DNA of 43,981 bases from Actinomycetes bacterium (GCA_023429565.1 JAEZDJ010000109.1:1-43981); one strand, 5' to 3'. Positions 32,390 through 41,229 are shown, numbered from the stretch's first letter. Numbers and translations are program-made. The notes: generated by a model from the sequence alone, not told the origin.

Positions 32390-33442
32390 TCAGCAGCAAC
32401 CTGACGAGCATCCGCAGTCGTCGCCATCGGCGGCATACGGGATGTTGCCACAGCCGGGAAACGGTCCTTTGTGGACCGACCTATCACCTTCGATGGAAAA
32501 GCATTTCCCAAAACGCGTCTCTTGGACCATGGCACACGAGTTGCCACACACCTCCATTGGCTCATCGGTGAAGAAGCGGTGGTGGTCATCCAGGTCAAAA
32601 AACTGCTCCTGGCCAGGAATCGTTCCAAGATAGGTAGCCACCTGGTCGTACTGCTCGCAGAGGTCCTCAAGCGCCGCCAGCTTGAACGCGCGGACCGTGC
32701 GAGAGAAAAACGTGATGCCGTCCACCTTCTCGGCAATCTCGTCATTGTCGATGCTTGACACATGGGTTGACATGTAGCGGAAGTCTTCCCACCCTATCTT
32801 TCTCATCATGCGCCGGAAGTCCTCGACGTACATCGCGCCGCCCAAGCACTCGCCCCTCAACACGGGATCATTCGACAGTTCCTCGGGCAACCGACGGTCG
32901 GCGAAGACATCCGAGAAATAGAGTTCGCCACCCTCTTTGAGCACGCGATAGATCTCGGAAAACACCTGTTCCTTGAAGGGCGACAAATTGATGACGCAAT
33001 TCGAGATGACCACGTCAATGGATGAGTCCTCTATCCCCAGCGAAGCGAGATCCTCGATGTACCCCCGCTTGAACTCGACGTTCGAATGATCATACCCAAA
33101 GGTCTTGGCAACCTCGTCCCGGTATCTTTTTCCAACCTCGAGCTGCTCGTCAGTCATGTCGATTCCGATGACGCGACCGTTCGGCCCAACCAGCTTCGAT
33201 GCCACGAACACATCTCTTCCCGTCCCACATCCAAGGTCAAGCACCGTACACCCCTCAAGCAGGGGAGGCAACGGAGACCCGCACCCATAAAAACGGTCTT
33301 TTACCTCGTCAGGAAGCTCATCCAAGATCGGCCTAACGTTCCGGGGAGCGCTTGAGCAGCAGCACACTCCGGTCTTCAAGTCCGCCGAGGACTTCACCAC
33401 CGTGCCATAGTATTCCCTCACCTTGTCCCTGATATCACCCAT
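32390..33442 (-). CDS. arsM: Arsenite S-adenosylmethionine methyltransferase
   Basis: This 350-residue cytoplasmic enzyme methylates As(III) using SAM. The N-terminal signature YYGTVVKSSADLKTGVCC places cysteines at 27-29. The SAM site is DLGCGTGRD (69-77). The two other As-binding cysteines are C149 in SNCVINL and C199 in GECLGGA, matching the three essential cysteines known from algal ArsM. More cysteines near the C-terminus (CGNSC at 299-303 and DCGCSSGCC at the end) may bind metalloid or be a sink. AGGAGGAAG precedes the ATG at 33442. No arsR is visible nearby. Confidence 0.93.
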   Translation of the reverse strand: MGDIRDKVREYYGTVVKSSADLKTGVCCCSSAPRNVRPILDELPDEVKDRFYGCGSPLPPLLEGCTVLDLGCGTGRDVFVASKLVGPNGRVIGIDMTDEQLEVGKRYRDEVAKTFGYDHSNVEFKRGYIEDLASLGIEDSSIDVVISNCVINLSPFKEQVFSEIYRVLKEGGELYFSDVFADRRLPEELSNDPVLRGECLGGAMYVEDFRRMMRKIGWEDFRYMSTHVSSIDNDEIAEKVDGITFFSRTVRAFKLAALEDLCEQYDQVATYLGTIPGQEQFFDLDDHHRFFTDEPMEVCGNSCAMVQETRFGKCFSIEGDRSVHKGPFPGCGNIPYAADGDDCGCSSGCC

Positions 33443-33511
33443 TGAGCTTCCTCCTCATCCCGCCTTTCGCCCGCACCATGTGCCGGCGCCCTATAAAAAG
33501 TAAGCGACCAT

Positions 33512-33541
33512 AGTATATAACCTAGTATTTGAGTATGTCTA
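33512..33541 (-). promoter_or_regulatory. arsM promoter
   Basis: On the minus strand TAGACA (33536-33541), an 18-bp spacer and TATACT (33512-33517) make a good promoter 70 bp before the arsM start. TAGTAT occurs twice on the plus strand (33511 and 33523, 12 bp apart) within it, a possible regulator site. Confidence 0.55.
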
Positions 33542-33767
33542 TTATTTATCTATCGTTATTATAGGATTTAAGCAATGATAAGACGTGATACAACGCCGAC
33601 GAGTGGAAAGACCCGACACCGGGAAGCAGAGCGCTCGGCAGTCGGGTTGTGAAAAGAGGCCCGTGAGCCCGTGCCTCCGAGCGGAAGGGCATTGCGTAGG
33701 CGGGAGCGGCAAGAAAGAGGAGGGCACTGGATGGCAGGGACGCCGGGTGGCAAAGAGACAGGCTCGA

Positions 33768-33783
33768 TGTTTCACGTGAAACA
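33768..33783. promoter_or_regulatory. parS site (ParB-binding centromere element)
   Basis: TGTTTCACGTGAAACA is a perfect 16-bp palindrome and matches the bacterial parS consensus (TGTTTCACGTGAAACA / GTTTCACGTGAAAC). It lies in non-coding DNA. ParB nucleates here and spreads to organise chromosome segregation; parS sites cluster near the origin in most bacteria. Only one copy is in the window. Confidence 0.85.
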
Positions 33784-34147
33784 TCTGTTCCCTTTCCGTG
33801 CTGAAGGATGACTGAGGAAAACCTCGCGGATGGTTCGCCGTCAGGGCTGTCAGACCATCAAGATCTCCCCAATCGATCCTCCCACGATTCGGAAGGCAAT
33901 CTTCGATGAGCCTGAAAGCGCCATGCTGGCCCGAAGAAGGCGCACGCTCCCACTCAGTCCGCAGGAGGAACCCCGCCTGATCCGAAGGCGACAAGGAGTC
34001 CCGATGATGTTCCTTAGAAGACGCCGATGGGCTCCTGAAAAGGCTGGCGTGTGGGGTTGCCTGTGGGTTCCATCGCCGCGAATCGGGCCGACAGGATGGA
34101 GAGCGGACTGCGAGGCGAACGGGGCGGTCTGGCCTCCCGAACAATGA

Positions 34148-34179
34148 AGGCCGGTCCCCAAGCACCTGAGGACCGGCCT
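34148..34179 (-). terminator. Hairpin downstream of purB, 10-bp stem
   Basis: AGGCCGGTCC (34148-34157) pairs with GGACCGGCCT (34170-34179), 37 bp after the purB stop on the minus strand. The following bases (TCATTGTTC) are only weakly T-rich. Confidence 0.55.
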
Positions 34180-34215
34180 GTCTGTTCGCTACGTCCTGAC
34201 GGAACGTCTCACCGC

Positions 34216-35559
34216 TCAGAACGCGAGGCTCTCCAAGCGTTCGAACACGACATCCTTGCGGGTGAGAAAATCCCAAGGATCGAATATCTCGTCGAGAACC
34301 TCTCTGGACAATCCTGCCTCCGGATCCGATTCCAAGTTCTCACGGAAGGTCGAGCCCTCGACAGCATTCTGGATGTCTTCCCAGACCTTCATCGCATTGC
34401 GCTGAACGATGACATAAGCATCCTCGCGGCTGATGCCCGTGTCCACAAGCGCAAGCAACACCTTCGAGGAGAAGATGAGTCCACGAGTCCTCCAAAGGTT
34501 ATGCTCCATTTTGGCGGGATACACCTGCAGGCCGTCAAGCATCCACTGCATCTTGCCAAACATGTAATCCAGCGCGATGAAGCTGTCGGCCAGCGCCACG
34601 CGCTCTGCGCCGGAGTGCGAGATGTCACGCTCATACCAAAGCGCCACGTCATCGAAGGCAACCTGTGCATTGCCCTTCACCACACGAGCCAGCCCGCAAA
34701 CGCGCTCCGCCGTGATGGGATTGCGCTTATGCGGCATGGCCGAGCTGCCCTTCTGCCCTTTCGCGAACGGCTCCTCGGCCTCGATGACATCAGACTGCTG
34801 AAGCAGGCGCACCTGGGTCGCGATGGATTCCAGAGTGGAGGCCGTCACCGCAAGACCAGCCATGACCTGGGCATGACGATCGCGAGCGAGCACTTGCGTG
34901 GACAGGGGGTCCGGAGCGAGGCCCAGTTGCTCGCACACGTAGTGCTCCACAAAGGGATCGATGCTCGAATATGTTCCCACGGCACCCGACAGTGCGCCGA
35001 CCGCCGCCACTTTGCGAGCTTCCTCCATGCGCGTCTGCGCACGCTTGAGAGCCCAGGCCCAGCTGCCGAACTTCATGCCGAAGGTCATGGGTTCCGCATG
35101 GATGCCGTGCGTCCGGCCAACGCAGAGCGTGTTCTGGAGCTCAAACGCACGACGCTTGCACGTCTCGCCCAACTGGGCGATGTCGGCAAGGATGATATCG
35201 ATCGCCTGTGTTATCTGATAAGACAGGGCGGTATCTCCCAAGTCGGAAGACGTCATCCCGTAATGCACCCAACGGCTCGGCGGCTCGGCATCTTCGGGAA
35301 CGTCGGCGTCGATGTATTCGGCCATGCTCGTGGTAAAGGCGATGACGTCGTGGTTCGTCACCTTCTCGATCTCGTCGATGCGCTCCACCGTGAAATTCGC
35401 ATGCGCGCGAATCCAAGCCGCCTCTTCTTTGGTGATGCCCGACTCCCCCAGCTCAGCCTGCGCCTCACAGGCAAGAACCTCGATCTCTTTCCAGATGGAG
35501 AACTTGTTTTCAAGATCCCAGATGGCACCCATAGCCGGGCGCGTGTAGCGATTGATCAC
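34216..35559 (-). CDS. purB: Adenylosuccinate lyase
   Basis: This 447-residue enzyme of the fumarase/aspartase superfamily cleaves SAICAR to AICAR and adenylosuccinate to AMP, releasing fumarate each time. Motifs are HYGMTSSDLGDTA, GRTHGIHAEPMTFG (catalytic His), and the flexible signature loop GSSAMPHKRNPI. I chose GTG at 35559 because AAAGG lies upstream and the family N-terminus (INRYTRPAMGAIWDLENKF) follows; a longer frame to 35622 is Arg-rich and unlike the family. It stands apart from purC and purL. Its fumarate product could feed the fumarate-type reductases here, a speculative link. Confidence 0.95.
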   Translation of the reverse strand: MINRYTRPAMGAIWDLENKFSIWKEIEVLACEAQAELGESGITKEEAAWIRAHANFTVERIDEIEKVTNHDVIAFTTSMAEYIDADVPEDAEPPSRWVHYGMTSSDLGDTALSYQITQAIDIILADIAQLGETCKRRAFELQNTLCVGRTHGIHAEPMTFGMKFGSWAWALKRAQTRMEEARKVAAVGALSGAVGTYSSIDPFVEHYVCEQLGLAPDPLSTQVLARDRHAQVMAGLAVTASTLESIATQVRLLQQSDVIEAEEPFAKGQKGSSAMPHKRNPITAERVCGLARVVKGNAQVAFDDVALWYERDISHSGAERVALADSFIALDYMFGKMQWMLDGLQVYPAKMEHNLWRTRGLIFSSKVLLALVDTGISREDAYVIVQRNAMKVWEDIQNAVEGSTFRENLESDPEAGLSREVLDEIFDPWDFLTRKDVVFERLESLAF

Positions 35560-35975
35560 GCTTCTGCCTTTCGCCTCTTGCCGTGCGCCGCATGCGAGCG
35601 GCCGCCGTCTTCGAGCAGCCACCGAGTTTTCGGCACCTCTCTATCGCCTCCATCATACAGGACGGAAAACAGCCTGGGCTTCTTTTCACGGAAAGCGCCC
35701 CGGAGAAAACGCATTTTTGGACATAATTTCGACGCGAAGGCCGATCCTTCGACTTCGGCTTTCCTCTCTTTGCGACAAACCTGTTCAGAAAGACATGAAA
35801 GGCTTCCGAAGGAATAGGCGTCCTTTTGAAAGCGAAAAGGAGGTCGTTTGCGGGGGAAGGCCAGGAACCTCTCTCAGTCGAGCCTTTGGCCAGAGCGGCC
35901 TTTCGAGCATCGAGTTCCGACCGTTGCGGTCTCCGACGACAAGGGAAGGGAGACACCCTCAGCTCGGCAGCCGAA
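35560..35975. other. 416-bp gap: purB upstream region, no gene seen
   Basis: The gap separates the purB start from the second trkA stop. A minus-strand TATGAT near 35655 could be a purB -10. A strong ribosome-site-like AAAAGGAGGT on the plus strand (about 35835) leads only into an antisense frame over trkA, so I do not call a gene. Confidence 0.5.
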
Positions 35976-36647
35976 TCACAGGCCCTTGAAGATCGCGCGC
36001 ACCTCGTCAAGAACGACGTTATCCGCCACGACGATTGCCTTGTCGCCGGGAAAGAGAACCGTGTCCTCATTCATGACCTGCACATCGTCCTTGGTTGCCA
36101 CAGCCGCGATCAAACTGTTGTCGGGCATGGGGATGGTCGATGCCAACACGCCGGCGTCGTTGGCATGATAGCGCATGCGGGGAACAACGATCTCCGTCAG
36201 CAGAACGTTGCCATGAGTCAACGATGATGCCACCGAAACGCTTCCCAGCAATGCCTCTTCCTCAATGAGGTTCGCGATGAGCGTCGTGGATGACACGCAC
36301 TCGATGCCCACTTCGCGAAAAATACGCAGGTTCTTGGGGTTGTTCACACGAGCGATGCAGCGCGGCACATTGAAGACGCGCTGGGCAATCTCGCAGGACA
36401 CCAGGTTGTCATCGTCTTGTCCCGTGGTCGCCACAAACACGTCGGCCTTCCGAATGCCGGCATCCTCCTGATACTTCGAATCACATCCATCGCCATGGAT
36501 GACGAGATAGCGACCTTGAAGGGCGGCCGACAGGCGGTCTGCCGTCTGCAGGCTCTCTTCGATGAGCGCCACATCGTTGCCGCTCTGCAAAAGCACCGAG
36601 GCAAGATACTCTCCAATTTTGCCGCCTCCGGCGATGACGATGTACAT
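35976..36647 (-). CDS. TrkA-family potassium uptake regulator
   Basis: This 223-residue cytoplasmic protein has an RCK/TrkA-N Rossmann domain (GGGKIGEYLA; acidic E31 at the nucleotide ribose; ATTGQDDDNL) and a C-terminal TrkA-C domain (about 140-223). These proteins bind NAD(H) or ATP and gate Trk/Ktr potassium channels. AGGAGC precedes the ATG. It is 8 bp downstream of a second, divergent paralogue. No channel subunit (TrkH/KtrB) is in the window; the promoter-distal side leads to purB. Confidence 0.9.
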   Translation of the reverse strand: MYIVIAGGGKIGEYLASVLLQSGNDVALIEESLQTADRLSAALQGRYLVIHGDGCDSKYQEDAGIRKADVFVATTGQDDDNLVSCEIAQRVFNVPRCIARVNNPKNLRIFREVGIECVSSTTLIANLIEEEALLGSVSVASSLTHGNVLLTEIVVPRMRYHANDAGVLASTIPMPDNSLIAAVATKDDVQVMNEDTVLFPGDKAIVVADNVVLDEVRAIFKGL

Positions 36648-36655
36648 GGCTGCTC

Positions 36656-37315
36656 CTAATCCTGAATGTAACGGGAGAACTGCTCGATAAGCTCATGCCG
36701 GACACACGCAAGAATCGAGTCGCCCTGGTACAGGATGGACTCGCGCGTGGGAATTGAGCTTGCGGATCCGTCGCCACGCTCAAAAGCGACGATGCGGATG
36801 TCGTGATCACGTTCCAGATCCGCCACGCGTATCGTGCTCTTCTCCGTGGAACTCAAGTCAAGAGAAAAGCGCAACACTTCGAACTCTCCGAACGTGTCCA
36901 GATGCGCGCCATGCCCAGAAACGATTTTGCTGAACACGTCCTCAGCAACCAGCGAGGTGCCGCAAACGTAATCGATGCCAAGCTGCATATAGGCACGCTC
37001 GTGATCCGGGTTGTACAAGCGGGCAATGACATGGGGAACGCCGAACAACCGGCTGCCCACCTCGGCAACCATGAGATTCGTATTGTCGAACTGGGTCACA
37101 GCAGCAACGACGTCACAGTCCTCGACGCCCGCCTTCAGGAGGGTCTCCTCATCGAACCCCACGCCCTGCACGGTGGAACCGTTGAAATTGCGCCCAAGAT
37201 TCGCAAAGGCATCGGCGTTGCGGTCGATCACGCACACGTTGCCGCCATTGTCGGACAGCATGCTGGCAAGTTGCGATCCAACACGCCCGCATCCGACCAC
37301 GATCACATTGCTCAT
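36656..37315 (-). CDS. TrkA-family potassium uptake regulator
   Basis: This 219-residue protein has a TrkA-N domain (GCGRVGSQLA, acidic D31, AAVTQFDNTNL) and a TrkA-C domain. It is the first of two trkA genes in tandem, a pattern known from other Actinobacteria (ceoB-ceoC in mycobacteria), where the two may form a heteromeric gating ring. AAAGGA precedes the ATG at 37315. Confidence 0.9.
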   Translation of the reverse strand: MSNVIVVGCGRVGSQLASMLSDNGGNVCVIDRNADAFANLGRNFNGSTVQGVGFDEETLLKAGVEDCDVVAAVTQFDNTNLMVAEVGSRLFGVPHVIARLYNPDHERAYMQLGIDYVCGTSLVAEDVFSKIVSGHGAHLDTFGEFEVLRFSLDLSSTEKSTIRVADLERDHDIRIVAFERGDGSASSIPTRESILYQGDSILACVRHELIEQFSRYIQD

Positions 37316-37669
37316 GGGATTCCTTTCGTGAAGCGCATGCCATTTCCCTCAGGGCTCAGCATACCGCAAGCATCACCCACCCGGGAGAGAAGCGCATGAA
37401 CGACAGCCAAATGACAACGCCACCCGAAGGTGGCGCTGTTGCAGAGGAAGCGCTGACTGAAGGGAGGCCGACGGCGAGACTGCCTGCCGAGTCAATCAGA
37501 CCTCCTCTAAAGAAGCGCCGATTAAAGCGAGGTCGTCGACCGGGCGAGCGCGTCTCTTGCTGGGCGGGCGAAGAAACCGCAGGCAGGCTGGGGGCACGTC
37601 GAGGATTTCCGAGCCTATCCAGCGGGAAACGGGTCGGCTGGACGGCGTGCCGAGCTAATCGGCGTTTCC
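37316..37669. other. 354-bp trkA leader region with structured repeats
   Basis: No convincing gene is present. Stems include CGCCACC-CGAA-GGTGGCG (37418-37435) and GGGAAACG/CGTTTCCC (37624-37631 with 37663-37670), the latter enclosing GCCGA-GCTAA-TCGGC. The second starts at the hydrolase stop codon and may end that transcript. A plus-strand frame from 37396 with a fair ribosome site has Arg-rich, non-protein-like content. I looked for a c-di-AMP (ydaO) riboswitch because trk genes often have one, and did not find its conserved core. Confidence 0.5.
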
Positions 37670-38512
37670 CTAGATCAGCTTCATCTGATTGAGGGTTGCG
37701 CTGAACCAGTGATCGGCGTTGGGAGGACAGTACTTGGCAGCAAAGGAATAGGTGAGCGAGTAGCCATAGCCGGCAGCGAGACCCGCCACATGGGCATTGA
37801 TGGCCTCTCCCCAACTGCTCCAACCCGTCGAGCCCCATCCCCATGCGTTGTAGGGCAGGAAGCAATGGGTGCCCTTTGAGCTTTCGGTGTTCGCTATGGC
37901 AGGAGACCAGCGGGGATCAACCCCGTTGCTCCATGCGGCAACCGCAAACGCCGCACCTTGCCCTGCAAGCGGCGATCCAGCGAGATAGGAGTCGATGCGC
38001 GAGCCCCATTCAGCCACAAACGCGTCTTTGCCCACGCTCCAATCGACATCGGAGAGAGAGGCCAAGGCGGAAGCCGCTGACTCTTGGGCGGCGGCCGCCT
38101 GCTGCTGCTCCTTGGCCGTCTCAGCGGCGGCGATACGGGCAGATTCCTCCGCACGCTGAGCCTCCTCAGCCGCGCGGCGAGCAGCCTGCTCCTGGCTTTC
38201 GATCGCTTCAATGCCTTTGGAGATGTCGCGCGAAGCGGTGCTCGTCAGCACGGTGGACTCACGAGCCTCGCCGTCAGAGCTCTCCGAAGAAACATCGGCT
38301 TTTGCGGAAGAGGTTGACTGCCCAGCGTCGATGCCAAATGCCTCGGCATCGGACGACACGCCGCCCCCAGCGGAGGCGATCCCGAAGCCAATGCAGCCGG
38401 CGAGCACAAATGACGTGCAGCCGACGGCGATGATCTTCGCAGCCAAGCTAGATTTCCGCTGTTTATATCGTTTCACGGCCAAATTGTCGTTAACCTTTCG
38501 TTTTCGCAGCAC
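37670..38512 (-). CDS. Membrane-anchored cell-wall hydrolase (muramidase/glucosaminidase-like)
   Basis: This is a 280-residue protein. A basic N-terminus precedes a signal-anchor or lipoprotein-like segment (AAKIIAVGCTSFVLAGCIGFGIA). A Ser-rich linker and an Ala/Glu/Gln coiled coil follow (about 95-150, EEAQRAEESARIAAAETAKEQQQ). The C-terminal catalytic-like domain has AIANTESSKGTHC with a candidate catalytic Glu, PYNAWGWGSTGWSSW and a final YCPPNADHWF motif. Such domains cut peptidoglycan glycan strands. The start is GTG 38512, by frame only; internal TTG and GTG codons are alternatives. It is transcribed alone. Confidence 0.75.
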   Translation of the reverse strand: MLRKRKVNDNLAVKRYKQRKSSLAAKIIAVGCTSFVLAGCIGFGIASAGGGVSSDAEAFGIDAGQSTSSAKADVSSESSDGEARESTVLTSTASRDISKGIEAIESQEQAARRAAEEAQRAEESARIAAAETAKEQQQAAAAQESAASALASLSDVDWSVGKDAFVAEWGSRIDSYLAGSPLAGQGAAFAVAAWSNGVDPRWSPAIANTESSKGTHCFLPYNAWGWGSTGWSSWGEAINAHVAGLAAGYGYSLTYSFAAKYCPPNADHWFSATLNQMKLI

Positions 38513-38595
38513 AAAGCCATCCCGCCGAAGCGGTGACAGCGTGGTGAGTTGTAAGCGGGGGTTTGCTGCCGAGGGGCGCTATGCTGTTGTATCGT

Positions 38596-38652
38596 TGCGT
38601 ATTTTAGCCCAGATCACATGGCAAGGGCAATAAAATGTGGAGATCGTCTCCA
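38596..38652 (-). promoter_or_regulatory. Hydrolase promoter and upstream dyad
   Basis: On the minus strand TTGCCC, an 18-bp spacer and TAAAAT (around 38600-38630) make a plausible promoter. A dyad, TGGAGA-TCG-TCTCCA, at 38638-38652 lies just upstream and may be an operator. Confidence 0.35.
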
Positions 38653-38741
38653 TGTTTTGTTCGCTTGACAAATCAGAAAAACGCACAAAGCCAGATGGGC
38701 TTGGGCGGCATCTCCTGAAGGCCTCGAAGAAAAGCAGCCTC

Positions 38742-39731
38742 CTATCGAACCGCGAATTCATGCTGCCAGCCAAACGGGGCAGTCAGGACAAAGGCGTCCG
38801 TTTGGCCCGGCAGAGAAAACAGCCCCAAACCGACGATGCAGAACGCGACGAAGCACAGGCCCCCCGCCAAGGTCCACCACGGAAGCCCCAACGCCTTGCC
38901 GAGAGCAAACGACACGACTCCCGCCAACAGCAGAGGCCAGAGGCTTGCAAGCATGACTCCAATCGAGCTCCAGCTTACAATGTCAACGCTCATGGCAAGC
39001 AGCGTCGTGCCCGAAAAGAAGAGGACGAGGCCCCCCACAAACCGGTACACACGGCCGCCTGATTCGCTGGGAACGACCATGCACACGATGCCTGCGATCA
39101 TGAAGCTCAGTGGCCAGAAACGCCACCATGCCATTCCTTCGATGAGATTGGCCAAAACAGCGAGGGCGCTGAAGAAGAGGAGCAGCGAGCCCACCCAAAG
39201 GGCTGTCTTCACGGCAAGCGGGCGCTCCTCATGCGAAGGCTGCGAAGGAGGGGTTCTGTCAGTCGGGAGCGAAGATGCCGACGGACACGTCTCGCCGACC
39301 GACGTGGGTTCGTCCATCGATGCCGGCCTCCAAGACGCATCGGTCCCTTGGTTCCGAGCGGCGCCGGGGGGCGGCACCGGGGGCATGTGCCCTGCGCACT
39401 GATGTGCATTCCCCGAAGCGTCGGCCGAATCGCCGCGTCTTGCGTCGGGGGAGCCGCATTGAAAGCCATTCGCCGTCCAGTCGATCCGGCCGTACGTCTC
39501 AGAATGCACCGCCGCGGGTTCCACATCGAACGGACGGGAGACAGCCGGTGCCTTCGGCAGCATGATCCACAGGGCGAGATAGGCAAATCCCAGCACTCCG
39601 CCGGTTGCAAGCGTGAGGGCAACGACGATGATGCGCACGATGACGGGATCGACGTTGAAAAAGTCGGCAATGCCAGCGCACACTCCTCCTATGAGCGCGC
39701 TTCGCGACCGATAAAATCGCCTGTGGGACAC
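38742..39731 (-). CDS. PspC-domain membrane protein
   Basis: This is a 329-residue protein. The first 60 residues are a PspC domain (RFYRSRSALIGGVCAGIADFFNVDPVIVRIIVVAL...LALWIMLPK). A Pro/Ser/Ala-rich linker follows (about 65-165), then a C-terminal block of about five membrane segments. PspC proteins act in phage-shock or envelope-stress sensing. The start is GTG at 39731, with GAAAGG about 7 nt upstream. It is 30 bp downstream of the CorC-like gene. Confidence 0.85.
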   Translation of the reverse strand: MSHRRFYRSRSALIGGVCAGIADFFNVDPVIVRIIVVALTLATGGVLGFAYLALWIMLPKAPAVSRPFDVEPAAVHSETYGRIDWTANGFQCGSPDARRGDSADASGNAHQCAGHMPPVPPPGAARNQGTDASWRPASMDEPTSVGETCPSASSLPTDRTPPSQPSHEERPLAVKTALWVGSLLLFFSALAVLANLIEGMAWWRFWPLSFMIAGIVCMVVPSESGGRVYRFVGGLVLFFSGTTLLAMSVDIVSWSSIGVMLASLWPLLLAGVVSFALGKALGLPWWTLAGGLCFVAFCIVGLGLFSLPGQTDAFVLTAPFGWQHEFAVR

Positions 39732-39761
39732 CTCAATCCTTTCAGAACCGCACGAGACGTC

Positions 39762-41132
39762 TCATGCCGGCAGCACAGAAGAGCACCCGTCAGTTTCATT
39801 CCCCGAAACACCGTCGGACCGATCTGCGCTCTCCTCGTCCAAGGCATTCGGCAGCTGCTCGACGCGAATCTTCGAAATGCGGCGGCGACGCATCGCCTGA
39901 ATGCGGAAGCGATAGCCCCTGACATCAAACTCATCGCCCACCTGGGGAACAACGTCCACCTTGTCCAACAGCCAGCCGGCGATCGTCTCGTAGTCATCAG
40001 ACTCGCGAACGGGAAACCCTGCCGCCATGGCATCCTCGACCGGCAGACGTCCGTCCGCGATCCAGGTGCCGTCAGATCCCTTGGAAAGATACTTGTCTTC
40101 TGAATCCGTCTCGTCAACAATCTCGCCGACAATTTCCTCGACGATGTCTTCGACCGTTATTAAACCATCGGTGCCGCCGTACTCGTCAACGACGATGGCC
40201 ATCTGTTGCCTATTCGTTTGCATTTCCGACAGCAGCGGGTAGAGGTCCTTGGTCTCGGGAACGAACAGCGTCTCGTAGGCGTAATCGCCCACCGGATCGT
40301 TCTCCTTGCCATCCATCAGCGGTGACATGAGATCCTTGCAGTGCACGATTCCAACGATCTGGTCATAGTCCTCATGATAGACGGGCAGGCGCGAATAGCC
40401 GGTGCCCCGCATGCGCTCCACAGCCTGCCGAACCGTCTCCACGTCTTCTGTCAAGATCATGTCAACACGAGGCTGCATGACCTCACGAACCGTCATGGCA
40501 CCCAAGTCAATGATGTCATGTATCATGCGCTTCTCGTCATCAAGCAGCGCATCATTGCCGGTCACCATGTATTTGATCTCATCTTCCGACAGATTCTGCC
40601 GGTCGTCGGCGTTCTTGACGCGAAGAAGCCGCGAGAGCCCATCGGCCGATGCCGAAGTGAACCTGACCAACGGAGCAATGAGCTTCTGGAAGACAGACAG
40701 GGGGCCGGCAACCGCCTTGCTGACGCGCTCGGCATCGGCAAGGGCGATGCGCTTTGGCACCAGCTCGCCAACGACGATGCTCAGGTATGACACGACCAGG
40801 GTGATGAGAATGGGCGCGATGGCCGGGGCGGCGAAAACGAGCCAATCGATGCCAAAGCTCGCGATCCATCCCGAAAGCGGGTCAGAAAGGTTGGTCGCAG
40901 CCGCCGCCGAGGCAAAAAAACCGACCAGGGTGATGGCCACTTGTATGGTCGCCAAAAAACGACTCGAGTCACTTGCAAGCGCCAACGCACGCGCCGCCCG
41001 ACGGTCGCCGTCCTCGGCCTCCTTCTGCAACAACATGCGGCGCGCATTGACCAATGCCATTTCTGACATGGAAAAGTAGCCATTGACAAGCACGAGCACG
41101 AAGGTGACGGCAATGCTTAGACCAATATCCAT
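39762..41132 (-). CDS. CNNM/CorC-family membrane protein (hemolysin-C-like, CBS domains)
   Basis: This 456-residue protein has a DUF21/CNNM membrane domain (about 1-190, with FVLVLVNGYFSMSEMALVNARR), a CBS pair (about 205-335, VMQPRVDMI...YSRLPVY and IVVDEYGGTDGLITVEDIVEEIVGEI), and a C-terminal CorC_HlyC domain (about 350-435). Family members are linked to magnesium or cobalt efflux and tolerance; 'hemolysin' is historical. The ATG at 41132 has AAAGGAG 16 nt upstream. It is probably co-transcribed with the PspC gene. Confidence 0.92.
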   Translation of the reverse strand: MDIGLSIAVTFVLVLVNGYFSMSEMALVNARRMLLQKEAEDGDRRAARALALASDSSRFLATIQVAITLVGFFASAAAATNLSDPLSGWIASFGIDWLVFAAPAIAPILITLVVSYLSIVVGELVPKRIALADAERVSKAVAGPLSVFQKLIAPLVRFTSASADGLSRLLRVKNADDRQNLSEDEIKYMVTGNDALLDDEKRMIHDIIDLGAMTVREVMQPRVDMILTEDVETVRQAVERMRGTGYSRLPVYHEDYDQIVGIVHCKDLMSPLMDGKENDPVGDYAYETLFVPETKDLYPLLSEMQTNRQQMAIVVDEYGGTDGLITVEDIVEEIVGEIVDETDSEDKYLSKGSDGTWIADGRLPVEDAMAAGFPVRESDDYETIAGWLLDKVDVVPQVGDEFDVRGYRFRIQAMRRRRISKIRVEQLPNALDEESADRSDGVSGNETDGCSSVLPA

Positions 41133-41168
41133 AATGTGAGGTGTTCACTCCTTTGCAAGCAGGTTCAA

Positions 41169-41229
41169 CGATGCGCATTCGCATCGCAATCCCAAAGCAC
41201 GCCACGCATGCAACGCAGGCGATTCGCCT
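41169..41229. terminator. Two small hairpins between the hemolysin III and CorC genes
   Basis: CGATGCG-CATT-CGCATCG (41169-41186) and AGGCG-ATT-CGCCT (41217-41229) lie in the 144-bp gap downstream of the hemolysin III gene. No T-run follows. Confidence 0.35.

Larger units (their letters stand above)
33443..34215. other. 773-bp non-coding region with arsM promoter, parS and purB terminator
   Basis: Both strands have open frames (for example 33542-34276 minus), but they are low-complexity, Arg/Ser/Pro-rich and match nothing I recognise. The right two thirds are GC-rich and the left 100 bp is strongly A+T-rich. I found no tRNA, tmRNA, SRP or RNase P RNA signature. Confidence 0.6.

Noticed and set aside
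33830..34147. 105-codon plus-strand frame
   Set aside because: It has no ribosome site, Arg-rich non-protein-like content, and overlaps an opposing frame of the same quality.
33542..34276. 244-codon minus-strand frame over the parS region
   Set aside because: The composition is Arg/Ser/Pro-rich with no recognisable domain. The MFHVKH peptide inside it is simply the translation of the parS site, and the start lies within purB.
35848..36168. 106-codon plus-strand frame behind a strong AAAAGGAGGT
   Set aside because: It needs a TTG start and runs antisense into trkA; the ribosome-site match is probably chance.
37396..37692. 98-codon plus-strand frame with a fair ribosome site
   Set aside because: After the first 25 codons it becomes Arg-rich and it ends antisense within the hydrolase gene, so the coding evidence is too weak.
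38513..38640. c-di-AMP riboswitch before the cell-wall hydrolase
   Set aside because: Such riboswitches precede wall hydrolases in other Actinobacteria, but the conserved core sequences are not visible in this leader.
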